Below are positions 1-7,883 of a DNA stretch of 42,422 nucleotides, one piece after another. The notes below the pieces were generated by a model, which searched no databases, was not told the origin of the DNA, and was given only the letters and a program-made list of their open reading frames with translations. A program made the position numbers and the translations under genes. The stretch comes from an uncultured bacterium (GTDB lineage: Bacteria; Cyanobacteriota; Vampirovibrionia; Gastranaerophilales; Gastranaerophilaceae): positions 1-42,422 of the forward strand of contig URPS01000017.1 of assembly GCA_900549855.1 (NCBI GenBank), read 5' to 3'. Each line of letters starts with the position of its first letter. The first letter of the stretch is position 1.

Positions 1-16
1 TGGGGAGAAAATAAAA

Positions 17-505
17 ATGATTAGTGAAAAAATAAATGAAATAATTAACGAACAAATTAATAAAGAGTTTTACTCCGGATACTTATACCTATCAATGTCA
101 GCATACCTTAAAGAACTCGGACTTTTTGGTTTTGCTTCTTGGTTTAGATTACAAGCACGTGAAGAAGTTGAGCATGGCTTAAAGCTCTTTGATTATCTTA
201 TAGAACGCAATAGTTTTGTTACACTCAAACAAATCCGAACTCCTGAATTTGAATACAACGGTATTATTTCAATTTTTAACATAGTCTACGACCATGAAAA
301 ATGTATCACAGAATCTGTTATGAAAGTTGCACATCTTGCAGAAGACGAGTGTGACAGAACAACGCTTTCTTTTATTGACTGGTTTATTACAGAACAAATT
401 GAAGAAGAAAAGAATATCAAAGATATAATAAAACGTCTGGAATTATTCGGCGATGATAATACATCACTTTACCTTATGGACAAAGAACTTGCCGAACGCA
501 CATAG
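17..505 (+). CDS. ftnA: Non-haem ferritin
   Basis: A 162-residue iron-storage ferritin of the bacterial FtnA type. It oxidises Fe(II) at a di-iron centre and stores it as a ferric mineral inside a 24-subunit cytoplasmic shell. The ferroxidase ligands fall at the same numbers as in E. coli FtnA: Glu17, Glu50 and His53 (within REEVEH), Glu94, Gln127 and Glu130. Tyr24 is also present. Length is normal for the family. The ATG at 17 has a purine-rich GGGGAG about ten bases upstream, but only 16 bases of upstream DNA are visible, so its promoter is outside the window. It stands alone and converges with the M41 peptidase gene. No haem-binding Met typical of bacterioferritin is evident. Product is confident; the exact gene symbol is by resemblance. 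Confidence 0.93.
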   Translation: MISEKINEIINEQINKEFYSGYLYLSMSAYLKELGLFGFASWFRLQAREEVEHGLKLFDYLIERNSFVTLKQIRTPEFEYNGIISIFNIVYDHEKCITESVMKVAHLAEDECDRTTLSFIDWFITEQIEEEKNIKDIIKRLELFGDDNTSLYLMDKELAERT

Positions 506-678
506 ACACAATCGCCGGTTATCAAGTTTCTATTAAAGGCTACCAACTAGGTCTTGACGTATCAATGATAGTAATTGTGCTTTAATTGTTTCAAGAAAAC
601 CTTTACCGAACAACAGTGCATAGGAGAGGTGATGTGCCAGAATGGTTTTGAATTTTCAAATTAAATCAAATAATATCT
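506..678. other. Convergent intergenic spacer, no gene seen
   Basis: This 173-base gap lies between the convergent ferritin and M41 peptidase genes. I see no open frame with a ribosome site and no strong T-tailed hairpin. A stretch near 615-650 looks superficially like the 5' end of a Ser/Leu tRNA but does not fold on (see rejected items). Confidence 0.5.
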
Positions 679-1380
679 CTACCAAACTTTCTTCACTTGG
701 AAATATTTTTTACCATTTTTAGTAGATTTGATTACATCCATAATGATATCATCCATAATCTCTAAGTTGGCTTTCATTTCTGTAGAAAGTGATTTTTTCC
801 ATTTCTTTAGAGCTTTTCTAAAATCATCACCATCTACCATGCATTCATCAGTTCCGATTTTTTTAGAGTATTTTTTCGTGAACCATTTATTAAATTCTTT
901 GTAACCGTCCGTAATCATATCTGATACAATTTGTGCATTTGTTAAAATGACATCCATATCTTTGAATACGTTTTCGTTGTACTTTCCGGATTTAATACCT
1001 ACCGCATTAGAAATTTTACCGGTATTATAGCCTAATCCAAAGTATTCAATACCACGTTTTGCTGCTCCGGCAGCTTGAGCCAAGTCAGAAGAAATTCCGC
1101 TTGAACCATCCATGTTAAAGAACGCTTTTTCGCAAGAATATCCGCCATAAGCACAAACAATACTTGTAAATAAAGCTTCAAACGGCAAGTCTGAATTTTC
1201 TTTTCTGTTTTCAAACACAGCTCCCAAGAAATTACCACGTGGGTCAAGTGTTATGAAGTTAACTTCATGTGATTGGTGCCAAGGTTCACCTTTTCTTGCT
1301 AATATATCACCCATAACTTCTAGATTAGTAGCGTGACCGCATTCGTGAGAAGTTGTTGCACGTTTGTTATAATCAGGCAT
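679..1380 (-). CDS. M41 (FtsH-type) peptidase domain, separated from its AAA partner by an in-frame stop
   Basis: A 233-residue zinc metallopeptidase domain of family M41. HECGH at residues 12-16 gives the zinc ligands His12 and His16 and the catalytic Glu13. The segment GGYSCEKAFF...SSGISSD holds Asp99, which matches the third zinc ligand of FtsH. It looks catalytically intact. The 14 codons just upstream of this ATG (1381-1422) are open in the same frame and encode AYLQLSTGRTSHPE, which matches the FtsH linker before the HExxH. They are preceded by a single TAA at 1423-1425 ending the upstream gene. So this is the 3' half of one gene. Either it is translated on its own from this ATG, where the only nearby ribosome-site candidate is a weak AGGAAG about 17 bases upstream, or it is made by readthrough, or the locus is a young pseudogene. 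The domain call is firm; its expression is uncertain. Confidence 0.8.
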   Translation of the reverse strand: MPDYNKRATTSHECGHATNLEVMGDILARKGEPWHQSHEVNFITLDPRGNFLGAVFENRKENSDLPFEALFTSIVCAYGGYSCEKAFFNMDGSSGISSDLAQAAGAAKRGIEYFGLGYNTGKISNAVGIKSGKYNENVFKDMDVILTNAQIVSDMITDGYKEFNKWFTKKYSKKIGTDECMVDGDDFRKALKKWKKSLSTEMKANLEIMDDIIMDVIKSTKNGKKYFQVKKVW

Positions 1381-1422
1381 TTCCGGATGAGAAGTTCTTC
1401 CTGTTGAAAGCTGTAAATATGC

Positions 1423-3624
1423 TTAAATAAAATCTCCAATAGAAGCTATGTTTTTACCACGTTCATACATGATTTGTTTTGTTTTATCAACCAAAGATTT
1501 GATTTCTACAAATGACATATATTCTGTCATTTTGACAAGTTTATCCAACATTTTGTCATTATTATCTGATTCTACCGATAAATTGGTATCTTTAATTCTG
1601 TTAGAAAGAATTTCACGTCTGGCTTTCTTGTTAAAAGCAGGAGAATCAACTACAATAGATTGGTTAAAACCTCTTGCAACCATTGGAATTGAATCTGCAT
1701 AATATTCATCTGTAGAACCAATTACTACAATGTTAACATCCTCGTTTACTGCTTTTTCCATTTCAGTAGTCAATTGTGACATAGCTTGTTTATACCCAGG
1801 GAGATAAGGTCCTGAGAACGCAAATTGTTCAAAATCACTTACATATAAAATGGCAGTCTTATAAGGGTTCTGTCTTGCCGCTTTTTTAGCTTCGGAGAAA
1901 ACTCTTTTCATTGCATTTTTAGGGGTTTCTACGATGTGATTGTCTTCGTCCCTTTCAGAATCAGCAAAGTCTGCGGTGTTGATTGAAACAAAAGGAACTT
2001 TAGCCTCTCCGGCAATTGTTTCAGCAGTGTATTTTCTGCCGGAACCTGCTTCAGGATCACGAGAATAAATAACAATACCTCTTGTTCCGATATTACCGGT
2101 CTTTATTTGTCGGATTATAGCCTCAATATCTTTTTTTGTTGTTTCTTTACCATACATTTTATCTAATGTTTTTCCTGTATCATAAACAACACCTTGTTTT
2201 TGAGAACTTTTATCAAATAATTCATAGGCAATTTGAGCAAACTCATCTACATCTCCGCTTGCTATTTCTTGTTTTTGATTTCCATAATAAGAAGAAATTC
2301 TTTTCATCAAATCTAAAGCTTTATCAGGGAATACTCCTTGCATATTTGCAGCGTGGAAAATTACTCTATCTTTTGCTTCTTTAGAAAAAGGAGTTTTGAT
2401 ATCTTTTAACGCATCATCAGTAAGCATTTCTTTTGCTTCATATGTTTGAATTGGTGGAATAGCATATGCCAAATAATTTTTAAACAAAGCGCCCAAACTT
2501 GGATCGTTTACCAGTTTGTAATACACATCATTACTGTAGCATAGGACTAATTTTATACCATTTTCCTTACTGTTAATAATTTGAGATAATCTTACAACGC
2601 CGGCTAATTCATCCTTCTCATTTGTTGCTTGAGAATTTACAAGTAATTGATCCATATTTACAGTGATAATTTTATTTTCTTCCGGTGTACCTTCTTTTAT
2701 CATCTCAATTTCTTTTAACAAACCTACATCGTTGATTGAGTCTGACATAGTAAAGAATATTGTATTTTCTTGGTTAAAGTTTCCGTATTTTTGAGCATTA
2801 ACAGTTTCAATAAGACTTGCTACTAATCTATCAGCTTCTTTTTTATCTTCAAATGTAACATTCAAATTTGACCCAAGAGCAAGTTTATTCCAAACGTCAA
2901 TTGCTCTTTTATCATAAGCTGGCATATAATCTTTGTTAATTTCTTCTGTAGTCTTGTAGAATGTGTAACTTTGCATATCTTCTAAGAAAGATACCGGATA
3001 TTTTGTTCCATCCGCAGATATTGTGTTAAATGCCGTGCCGAGTAACATGTACGAATCCAGATAAGGAGTGTTAAGTTCTCTTAATTTTTTATCAAATTTA
3101 TCTGATAACTTAATATTACCATCAGATTCAACTGTTGGCATTGCTTTTATAGCTTCTGCATTATTTTCTTGTAAATCTTGCATTGCGCCAAATAAATAAT
3201 CTCTGGAATTTTCTGTTTCCATCATATTTTTGCCGGAATATTGTTTTGCTAATTTTGTCATAGCAGACAAATCTTCTACACCACCGCTCTCAATAAGTTC
3301 CTTTGGTAAATCTTTTGCCAGATTTACTGTATGTTGAATTTCTGCCTCTATAACGTGTTCCGGAGTAATTTCACCATGTCCTAATGTTATAGCAATATCC
3401 TTTGCATCATTTAATATTTCCTTAGCATCATCCGTAAAATTCAAATCGGTTTTATCTTCACTTGCTCTAAAAGTTATATAGCTCTTTGGTACACCTGATA
3501 ATTCTGTATTATTTGGGTTTGTAACCGTATTTGCTGTATTTTCGGTATCACGTAACTTTGTAAAAGACCTTTTATATGCAGGTATTTTTGCTGCTGCATC
3601 TGCTGAATTAATTCCTAAAATCAC
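1423..3624 (-). CDS. Clp-N / double AAA-like protein with degenerate ATPase motifs (5' part of a Clp-FtsH hybrid)
   Basis: A 733-residue protein in recognisable parts. Residues 1-55 are a low-complexity leader ending in ITFRA (48-54 region). Residues about 62-100 resemble the Clp N-domain (DDAKEIL...LGHGEITPEH). Residues about 225-405 follow the layout of the first ClpA/B AAA module but lack Walker A and B motifs (EKDELAGVVRLSQII at 336-350). Residues about 500-733 align with the FtsH AAA module: GIVIYSRDPEAGSGRK stands where the Walker A loop should be, with Lys replaced by Arg530; ILYVSDF (592-598) replaces the Walker B Asp-Glu; VARGFNQ lacks the second Arg of the finger motif. ATP hydrolysis is therefore doubtful. 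Start is GTG at 3624, nine bases after AAGGAG. It ends at TAA 1423-1425, immediately before the in-frame M41 domain. Specific substrate unknown. Confidence 0.75.
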   Translation of the reverse strand: MILGINSADAAAKIPAYKRSFTKLRDTENTANTVTNPNNTELSGVPKSYITFRASEDKTDLNFTDDAKEILNDAKDIAITLGHGEITPEHVIEAEIQHTVNLAKDLPKELIESGGVEDLSAMTKLAKQYSGKNMMETENSRDYLFGAMQDLQENNAEAIKAMPTVESDGNIKLSDKFDKKLRELNTPYLDSYMLLGTAFNTISADGTKYPVSFLEDMQSYTFYKTTEEINKDYMPAYDKRAIDVWNKLALGSNLNVTFEDKKEADRLVASLIETVNAQKYGNFNQENTIFFTMSDSINDVGLLKEIEMIKEGTPEENKIITVNMDQLLVNSQATNEKDELAGVVRLSQIINSKENGIKLVLCYSNDVYYKLVNDPSLGALFKNYLAYAIPPIQTYEAKEMLTDDALKDIKTPFSKEAKDRVIFHAANMQGVFPDKALDLMKRISSYYGNQKQEIASGDVDEFAQIAYELFDKSSQKQGVVYDTGKTLDKMYGKETTKKDIEAIIRQIKTGNIGTRGIVIYSRDPEAGSGRKYTAETIAGEAKVPFVSINTADFADSERDEDNHIVETPKNAMKRVFSEAKKAARQNPYKTAILYVSDFEQFAFSGPYLPGYKQAMSQLTTEMEKAVNEDVNIVVIGSTDEYYADSIPMVARGFNQSIVVDSPAFNKKARREILSNRIKDTNLSVESDNNDKMLDKLVKMTEYMSFVEIKSLVDKTKQIMYERGKNIASIGDFI

Positions 3625-3738
3625 TTTGTAATTCTCCTTAATCTACGTTATGTTAAGGTACCTAATTTTATTTTTTGCTATTTAGCTTAAAAAAAATTTA
3701 CAATTAGTAATAGTTACTTTTTTAAATTTGTTACATGA

Positions 3739-3767
3739 TATAATGTATTTATTATTTTGATAAGGAG
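3739..3767 (+). promoter_or_regulatory. Promoter -10 box and ribosome site of ssb
   Basis: TATAAT at 3739-3744 is a perfect -10 hexamer. A strong AAGGAG ribosome site follows at 3762-3767, nine bases before the ATG at 3777. The -35 region (around 3714-3719, TTACTT, 19-base spacer) is poor. The spacer 3625-3776 is divergent with the Clp/FtsH hybrid gene. Confidence 0.55.
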
Positions 3768-3776
3768 AAAATATTA

Positions 3777-4106
3777 ATGAATACAGCAACTATCGTAGGT
3801 AGAGCAGGACAAGATGCTGAAATCAAGTATTTTGAATCCGGAAAAGTTAAAACTAATTTTTCTTTAGCAGTTGGCAGATGGGATTCAAAAACAAAAGAAG
3901 AAGTTACAGATTGGTTTAATGTTGAAGTTTGGGACAAGCAAGCTGAATTTGCCGGTGAATATATAAAAAAAGGTCGTCAAGTTGCTGTAGACGGTAGAAT
4001 TTCTATCAGCAAATGGACTGATCAATCAGGTGAAGAAAGAGAAAGATTCTTGATTGTTGCAAACACAGTAAGATTATTAGGTTCAAAAAGAGACGCAGAA
4101 CAATGA
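3777..4106 (+). CDS. ssb: Single-stranded DNA-binding protein
   Basis: A 109-residue single OB-fold protein. It begins MNTATIVGRAGQDAEIKYF and contains the family landmarks TDWFNVEVWDKQAEFAGEYI and KKGRQVAVDGRI. It would coat single-stranded DNA in replication and repair. It is short: it has only the OB domain and lacks the acidic C-terminal tail (usually ending in DDIPF) by which classical SSB recruits partners. Short forms of this kind are known from cyanobacteria. Its last four bases overlap the start of the next gene (ATGA), so it is the first gene of an operon with the DUF1537 kinase and PdxA, an odd partnership for a DNA-binding protein. Start is supported by AAGGAG at correct spacing. 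Confidence 0.92.
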   Translation: MNTATIVGRAGQDAEIKYFESGKVKTNFSLAVGRWDSKTKEEVTDWFNVEVWDKQAEFAGEYIKKGRQVAVDGRISISKWTDQSGEERERFLIVANTVRLLGSKRDAEQ

Positions 4107-5407
4107 TATTTTCTGACATAGTTGGAATAGTTGCGGATGATTTAACCGGCGCAAACGATACAGCGCTCCAATTCCACTTGGGAGGAGCAAATACAGAGAT
4201 CTTGCTTAATCAGGATTATATTCCTAACAAAAAGCAAGAAACAGAAGTTTGGGCTGTTTCTACAGAATCTAGAAACATTCCGGCTAATCAAGCTGTTGAA
4301 AACGTTAAAAAAGCTTTATGTTCTTTCCAAGAGAATTTCTCGTTTGAATACTATTATAAAAAAATTGATTCAACAATGCGTGGTAATATTGCCCCAGAAA
4401 CGCTTACAATGATAAACATTCTTGGATATGATGCTGCAATAATCATGCCGGCATTTCCACAAGAAGGAAGAATTACAGTTGGCGGTTATCACTTACTTAA
4501 AGGAGTCCCTTTAGGACGCACCGAGATGGCAATGGATCCGCATTCTCCAATATTAGAATCTCATATTCCTACCCTTCTAAAATCTCAATTAGAAGAAAAA
4601 GATAGAAATATTGTAGGAATTGTTGATTTAAAAACCGTTATGAACGGCGCAGGTCCAATCTTAATTAAGATTAATGAATTGTTAAAAGAAGGTAAAAAAC
4701 TTATCGTAGCTGATGCAGTGTCTATTACAGATATTGAGCAATTAGCTTTAGCAATAAAGAAATGCGAGAAAAAGCTTTTACCTACCGGAACTGCTGCCGG
4801 AGCTCAAGTTGTAGGAAAATGTTGGCTTTCAGGTATAGAAAGAGAACGTGAACCGATTAAATTAGAAAAATTGCCTAAGTTTATAGTATCCGGTACAGCT
4901 ACAAATATTACGGCAGAACAAATTACAAAGCTTGAAAATTCGGATGACTATAACGATATTAATTTTATAGCGCTTGAAACATCTGATATTCTTGACGGAG
5001 TTGACAATGATATCGTAGACAGAATCATAACCAATTTAAAAAGTGGGGTAACAGTAACTGTTCACACTTCACACCTAATAGCAAATTTTGACGGTTTTTC
5101 TGATGATTCATTTAACGCAGAGCTTACAAAAGACAAGCTTGCAAGCATGATTACAGATTATTTAGCGGAACTTACTAAAAGAGTTTTATCGGAAATTAAT
5201 GTTATATTAATAACTCTTGGCGGCGAAACATCTTATAAATGCTGCAAAGCGATTAATACTAATGAATTACGTTTGATGGATGAAGTTGCGCCAGCGATTT
5301 CATTGTGTTCAGACGAAAATGGCAGATGGATTGTTACAAAATCAGGAAATTTAGGAAACACAAGAACTTTAATAGAAATATTGGATTATTTTAAACATCA
5401 TGAGTAA
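4103..5407 (+). CDS. Four-carbon acid sugar kinase family protein (DUF1537)
   Basis: A 434-residue kinase of the DUF1537 family (OtnK/DtnK/LtnK-like), which phosphorylates the 4-OH of threonate, erythronate or related acids. The N-terminal domain opens with IVADDLTGANDTA (residues 9-21), the family signature. The middle contains KKIDSTMRGN and the TG-AAG run PTGTAAGAQVVG, and the C-terminal nucleotide-binding domain holds VSGTATNITAEQI and TLGGETSYKCCKAI. Length is typical. It overlaps ssb by four bases and pdxA by eight. In known pathways a 4-phosphosugar acid made by this kinase is oxidised and decarboxylated by a PdxA2-type dehydrogenase, which is exactly the next gene. No third gene (4-carbon acid dehydrogenase) is nearby, so the true substrate is open. 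Confidence 0.88.
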   Translation: MIFSDIVGIVADDLTGANDTALQFHLGGANTEILLNQDYIPNKKQETEVWAVSTESRNIPANQAVENVKKALCSFQENFSFEYYYKKIDSTMRGNIAPETLTMINILGYDAAIIMPAFPQEGRITVGGYHLLKGVPLGRTEMAMDPHSPILESHIPTLLKSQLEEKDRNIVGIVDLKTVMNGAGPILIKINELLKEGKKLIVADAVSITDIEQLALAIKKCEKKLLPTGTAAGAQVVGKCWLSGIEREREPIKLEKLPKFIVSGTATNITAEQITKLENSDDYNDINFIALETSDILDGVDNDIVDRIITNLKSGVTVTVHTSHLIANFDGFSDDSFNAELTKDKLASMITDYLAELTKRVLSEINVILITLGGETSYKCCKAINTNELRLMDEVAPAISLCSDENGRWIVTKSGNLGNTRTLIEILDYFKHHE

Positions 5408-6335
5408 TTATGCAAACAAAATAGTTATAACAACCGGTGACCCGAACGGTATTGGTGCTGAAGTTACAATAAAAGCCCTTAATTTAATGAACCTTCCGGC
5501 TAGAGATATTGTGATAATTTCTAATTCAAAGGTTTTGAACACGTACGGTTCACTTCAAAATAATTATGAAATGATAGAAATTGATTATCCAAACAAAGTT
5601 ATTCCGGGAGAAGTGTCAGCAGAAGCCGGAGAATTTGCTTTTAGAGCATTGGAAAAAGCTTGTGAATTGAAACCAAAATTTATTGTCACCGCACCAACTT
5701 CTAAAGAAGCAATGAATCTTGCAGGACATCACTACAAAGGGCAAACTGAGATTTTAGAACATTTTCTTGCGCATGATGGACAAAAAGCTGAAATGTTATT
5801 TGTATCAAAAGATTTTAGAGTTCTTCTTTTAACGCGACATTGCGCATTAAAAGACGTTAGCAAATTAATCACCAAAGAGCTTTTAATCGAAAAAACAGAA
5901 CGCTTAAGAAGCTTTTTCCAAAATAAATTAATGATAAAGAAGCCGAATTTTGCACTTTGTGCTCTTAATCCGCATGCCGGAGAACACGGTGTTATAGGAA
6001 CAGAAGAAGACGAAAAAATCTTGCCGGCAATAGAAGCTGTGCGCAAACGTGGAATCAATATCACAAATCCGTTACCGGCTGACACGCTTTTTGTAAAAGC
6101 TGTTCAAAATTATTTAAGTGGTGAAAAGCAGTCCTATGATTGTTATATAGCTTGTTACCATGACCAAGGTTTAATCCCAATAAAAGCTGTAGCCTCTGAA
6201 AAAACCGTAAATATGACAATTGGGCTAGATATTATTAGAACCTCACCTAGCCACGGTACAGCGTTTGACATAGCAGGCAAAAATCTGGCTAACCCCGAAT
6301 CAATGATTGAAGCCATCAAATATTGCCTCTACTAG
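5400..6335 (+). CDS. pdxA: PdxA family 4-phosphooxy acid dehydrogenase
   Basis: A 311-residue NAD-dependent dehydrogenase/decarboxylase. Landmarks are TTGDPNGIGAEVTIKAL near the N-terminus, the metal-binding histidines His147 (TRHCALKDV), His192 (NPHAGEHG) and His254 (YHDQGLIPIK), and the C-terminal TSPSHGTAFDIAGK. The same fold serves two jobs: oxidation of 4-phosphohydroxy-threonine in vitamin B6 synthesis (PdxA), or of 4-phospho-threonate/erythronate in sugar-acid catabolism (PdxA2). Tight coupling to the DUF1537 kinase (eight-base overlap) favours the second, but a dual role is possible since no other pdx gene is visible. The stop codon is followed directly by a repeat island. Confidence 0.88.
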   Translation: MSNYANKIVITTGDPNGIGAEVTIKALNLMNLPARDIVIISNSKVLNTYGSLQNNYEMIEIDYPNKVIPGEVSAEAGEFAFRALEKACELKPKFIVTAPTSKEAMNLAGHHYKGQTEILEHFLAHDGQKAEMLFVSKDFRVLLLTRHCALKDVSKLITKELLIEKTERLRSFFQNKLMIKKPNFALCALNPHAGEHGVIGTEEDEKILPAIEAVRKRGINITNPLPADTLFVKAVQNYLSGEKQSYDCYIACYHDQGLIPIKAVASEKTVNMTIGLDIIRTSPSHGTAFDIAGKNLANPESMIEAIKYCLY

Positions 6336-6366
6336 GTGCTACGGTACTACGTACGTAGACATTTGG

Positions 6367-6451
6367 TCAGCTTTCAGAAGTTGAAAGTGGAAAGTGGAAG
6401 GTTGTTTTAAAACAGTTGGTAGTTGCACCTGCAAGTATGGCGCATTCCCTC
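6367..6451 (+). repeat. 85-nt intergenic direct repeat, copy 1
   Basis: Begins TCAGCTTTCAGAAG and ends GGCGCATTCCCTC. The 5' part has purine-rich GAAAG units spaced seven bases apart. It is close to copy 2 over the full 85 bases, with only scattered substitutions. The 3' third also matches, in the other orientation, the repeats near 16.3 kb. Confidence 0.85.
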
Positions 6452-6510
6452 TCCTAGGGGGAGGGTTAGGGTGGGGGCTTATAGTTACTCTGGCACATAG
6501 ACAACAACTG

Positions 6511-6595
6511 TCAGCTTTCAGAAGTTGAAAGTTGAAAATTGAAAGTTGTTTTAAAACGGTTGGTAGTTGCACTTGCAAGTATGGCGCATTCCCTC
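6511..6595 (+). repeat. 85-nt intergenic direct repeat, copy 2
   Basis: Same length and order as copy 1, from TCAGCTTTCAGAAG to GGCGCATTCCCTC, with no insertions or deletions between the copies. The lack of gaps suggests recent duplication or maintained structure. Confidence 0.85.
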
Positions 6596-6808
6596 GCCAA
6601 TGTTTCAATAAATTCTACAATGTCTAAGACTTTCAATAACACTAAAAAGGAACACCTCCCCTTGTAAATCAAACATCTTTTTGTTAAATTATAAGAGTGT
6701 ATTGAGCGGTGTGTATTCATTGTAAATAAATGTAAAGTTCATGCCTTAAAAATAGCAAAAAATAATTTTTTAGGAACTTTAAATATATAGTTACCAGATG
6801 GGGTTCGT

Positions 6809-7882
6809 ATGATTAGACCGATTAAACTAGCAGAAAATAATCTTAGATTTGGGGCGCAACCGGAGAAGAAAGAAAGCGGTGAGGCGGAATCACGCATTCT
6901 TCCGAATACTTTGAAAACAAGGGTTGAGCAAAAATTTCAAAAGACAAGCAACGCTATTTTACAATATCCGGTTAAAGGATTAAGAGGAGATGTTAACTCA
7001 GATTTTTACGAATTCTTATCTATGGGAATTGTTCCATATTTAGTTGGTAGCGGCATGTTCATGGGTCTATTTAACATGCTTAAAGACTTGAACCCAAAAT
7101 CACAAAAAATCGCTAGTTTGAATGGTAACAAAATGGCATTGGGAGTTGTTTTATACGGTCTAATGAAAACACTTTCAAATGATTTGGTAACAAGACCTGT
7201 TTATTGGGGAACCGGAATTGATATAGAACTTCCAATTGAACATGTTTATTATCCGCTTCCTAAAGAAGCCGGCGAAGCAGCTAACATTATTCCTCAAATT
7301 CAACAAAGAAAAGTTTATGATAGTAGAGAATTTTTCAGAAAAGATTTAATCCAAAAAGATTATGGAATTGATTATTATAACAAAATCGCCAAGAAAATCG
7401 GCTTGGGCGAAGACTTAAACGATTCAGTAACAGAAACAACTCCAATTATTCAAAGTGTTGTTTCTACTACAAAAACAGCTAAGAGCCTTTCATCTTATGC
7501 TTGGGCAGGTGTCGGAGTTGGTTTAGCCGTACAAAACAGTTGGAGTAACTTCTTTGATGCTATAGCAAACAGAAAACGTCATGTTGCAAAACCGAACGAA
7601 GGTTTAGTAACTAAATTTGGCAGTCGTATGAAAAATGCCGGAGAAAATTTTGTTAACATTTCAAAAACATTCGGCAAATCTTTTGTTCAAGCTTGCAAAA
7701 CTCTTTGGACCGGTGATGCCGGAAAAAGCGGATTTATGAAACATGCCGGCAAAGCTTGGTTGTTATTCACTGCTGCTTTAACTATCGGTAGTACTGCAAA
7801 CGTTATACACAAGGCAAAACATATGGGCAAATTGGCAAATAAAGATATTATGGACAAATCTAAAGAAAGTACGGTGATTTAG
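6809..7882 (+). CDS. Unrecognised membrane protein with N-terminal LRFGA motif
   Basis: A 357-residue protein that I do not recognise. Residues 10-16 read NNLRFGA, a leader motif shared in style with two other proteins of this window. Hydrophobic, Gly-rich segments lie at about 73-91, 107-122, 229-242 and 315-333, so it probably spans or clings to a membrane; there is no cleavable signal peptide. The middle (145-200) is soluble and rich in charged and aromatic residues. It ends with a Lys-rich tail. A single base separates its stop from the next gene, so the two are co-translated. The ribosome site is weak (GATGGGG). The C-terminal hydrophobic segment and the neighbour's suggest two subunits of one membrane assembly; this is inference. 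Confidence 0.6.
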   Translation: MIRPIKLAENNLRFGAQPEKKESGEAESRILPNTLKTRVEQKFQKTSNAILQYPVKGLRGDVNSDFYEFLSMGIVPYLVGSGMFMGLFNMLKDLNPKSQKIASLNGNKMALGVVLYGLMKTLSNDLVTRPVYWGTGIDIELPIEHVYYPLPKEAGEAANIIPQIQQRKVYDSREFFRKDLIQKDYGIDYYNKIAKKIGLGEDLNDSVTETTPIIQSVVSTTKTAKSLSSYAWAGVGVGLAVQNSWSNFFDAIANRKRHVAKPNEGLVTKFGSRMKNAGENFVNISKTFGKSFVQACKTLWTGDAGKSGFMKHAGKAWLLFTAALTIGSTANVIHKAKHMGKLANKDIMDKSKESTVI

Positions 7883-7883
7883 T

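Larger units (their letters stand above)
6336..6808. other. Repeat island and leader region before the unknown membrane operon
   Basis: This 473-base gene-free stretch starts with GTGCTACG directly after the pdxA stop and a 12-base perfect palindrome CTACGTACGTAG (6347-6358). It then holds two 85-base direct repeats (6367-6451 and 6511-6595) separated by 59 bases, including a G-rich 'AGGGTTAGGGTGGGGG' segment. The last 200 bases are AT-rich leader with TGTAAAGTT near 6729-6737. Minus-strand open frames here simply translate the repeats and are not believed. Confidence 0.75.

Noticed and set aside
496..510. Similarity of the ferritin stop region (GCACATAGACACAA) to part of the first repeat island (GCACATAGACAACAA, about 6493-6507)
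   Set aside because: Too short, and the neighbouring bases do not match, so it is probably chance.
615..655. Sequence resembling the 5' end of a Ser/Leu tRNA (GGAGAGGTG...GCCAGAATGG)
   Set aside because: There is an extra insertion before the D-loop-like part, no anticodon stem, T-loop or acceptor partner follows, and the 3' side belongs to the M41 gene.
6456..6476. G-quadruplex in the AGGGTTAGGGTGGGGG segment
   Set aside because: It has the runs needed, but the same segment is part of a dispersed repeat and pairs with C-rich modules; no specific evidence for a quadruplex role.
6339..6720. Minus-strand open frames of 89 and 69 codons
   Set aside because: They translate the two 85-nt repeats (the same peptide appears twice) and have no ribosome site.
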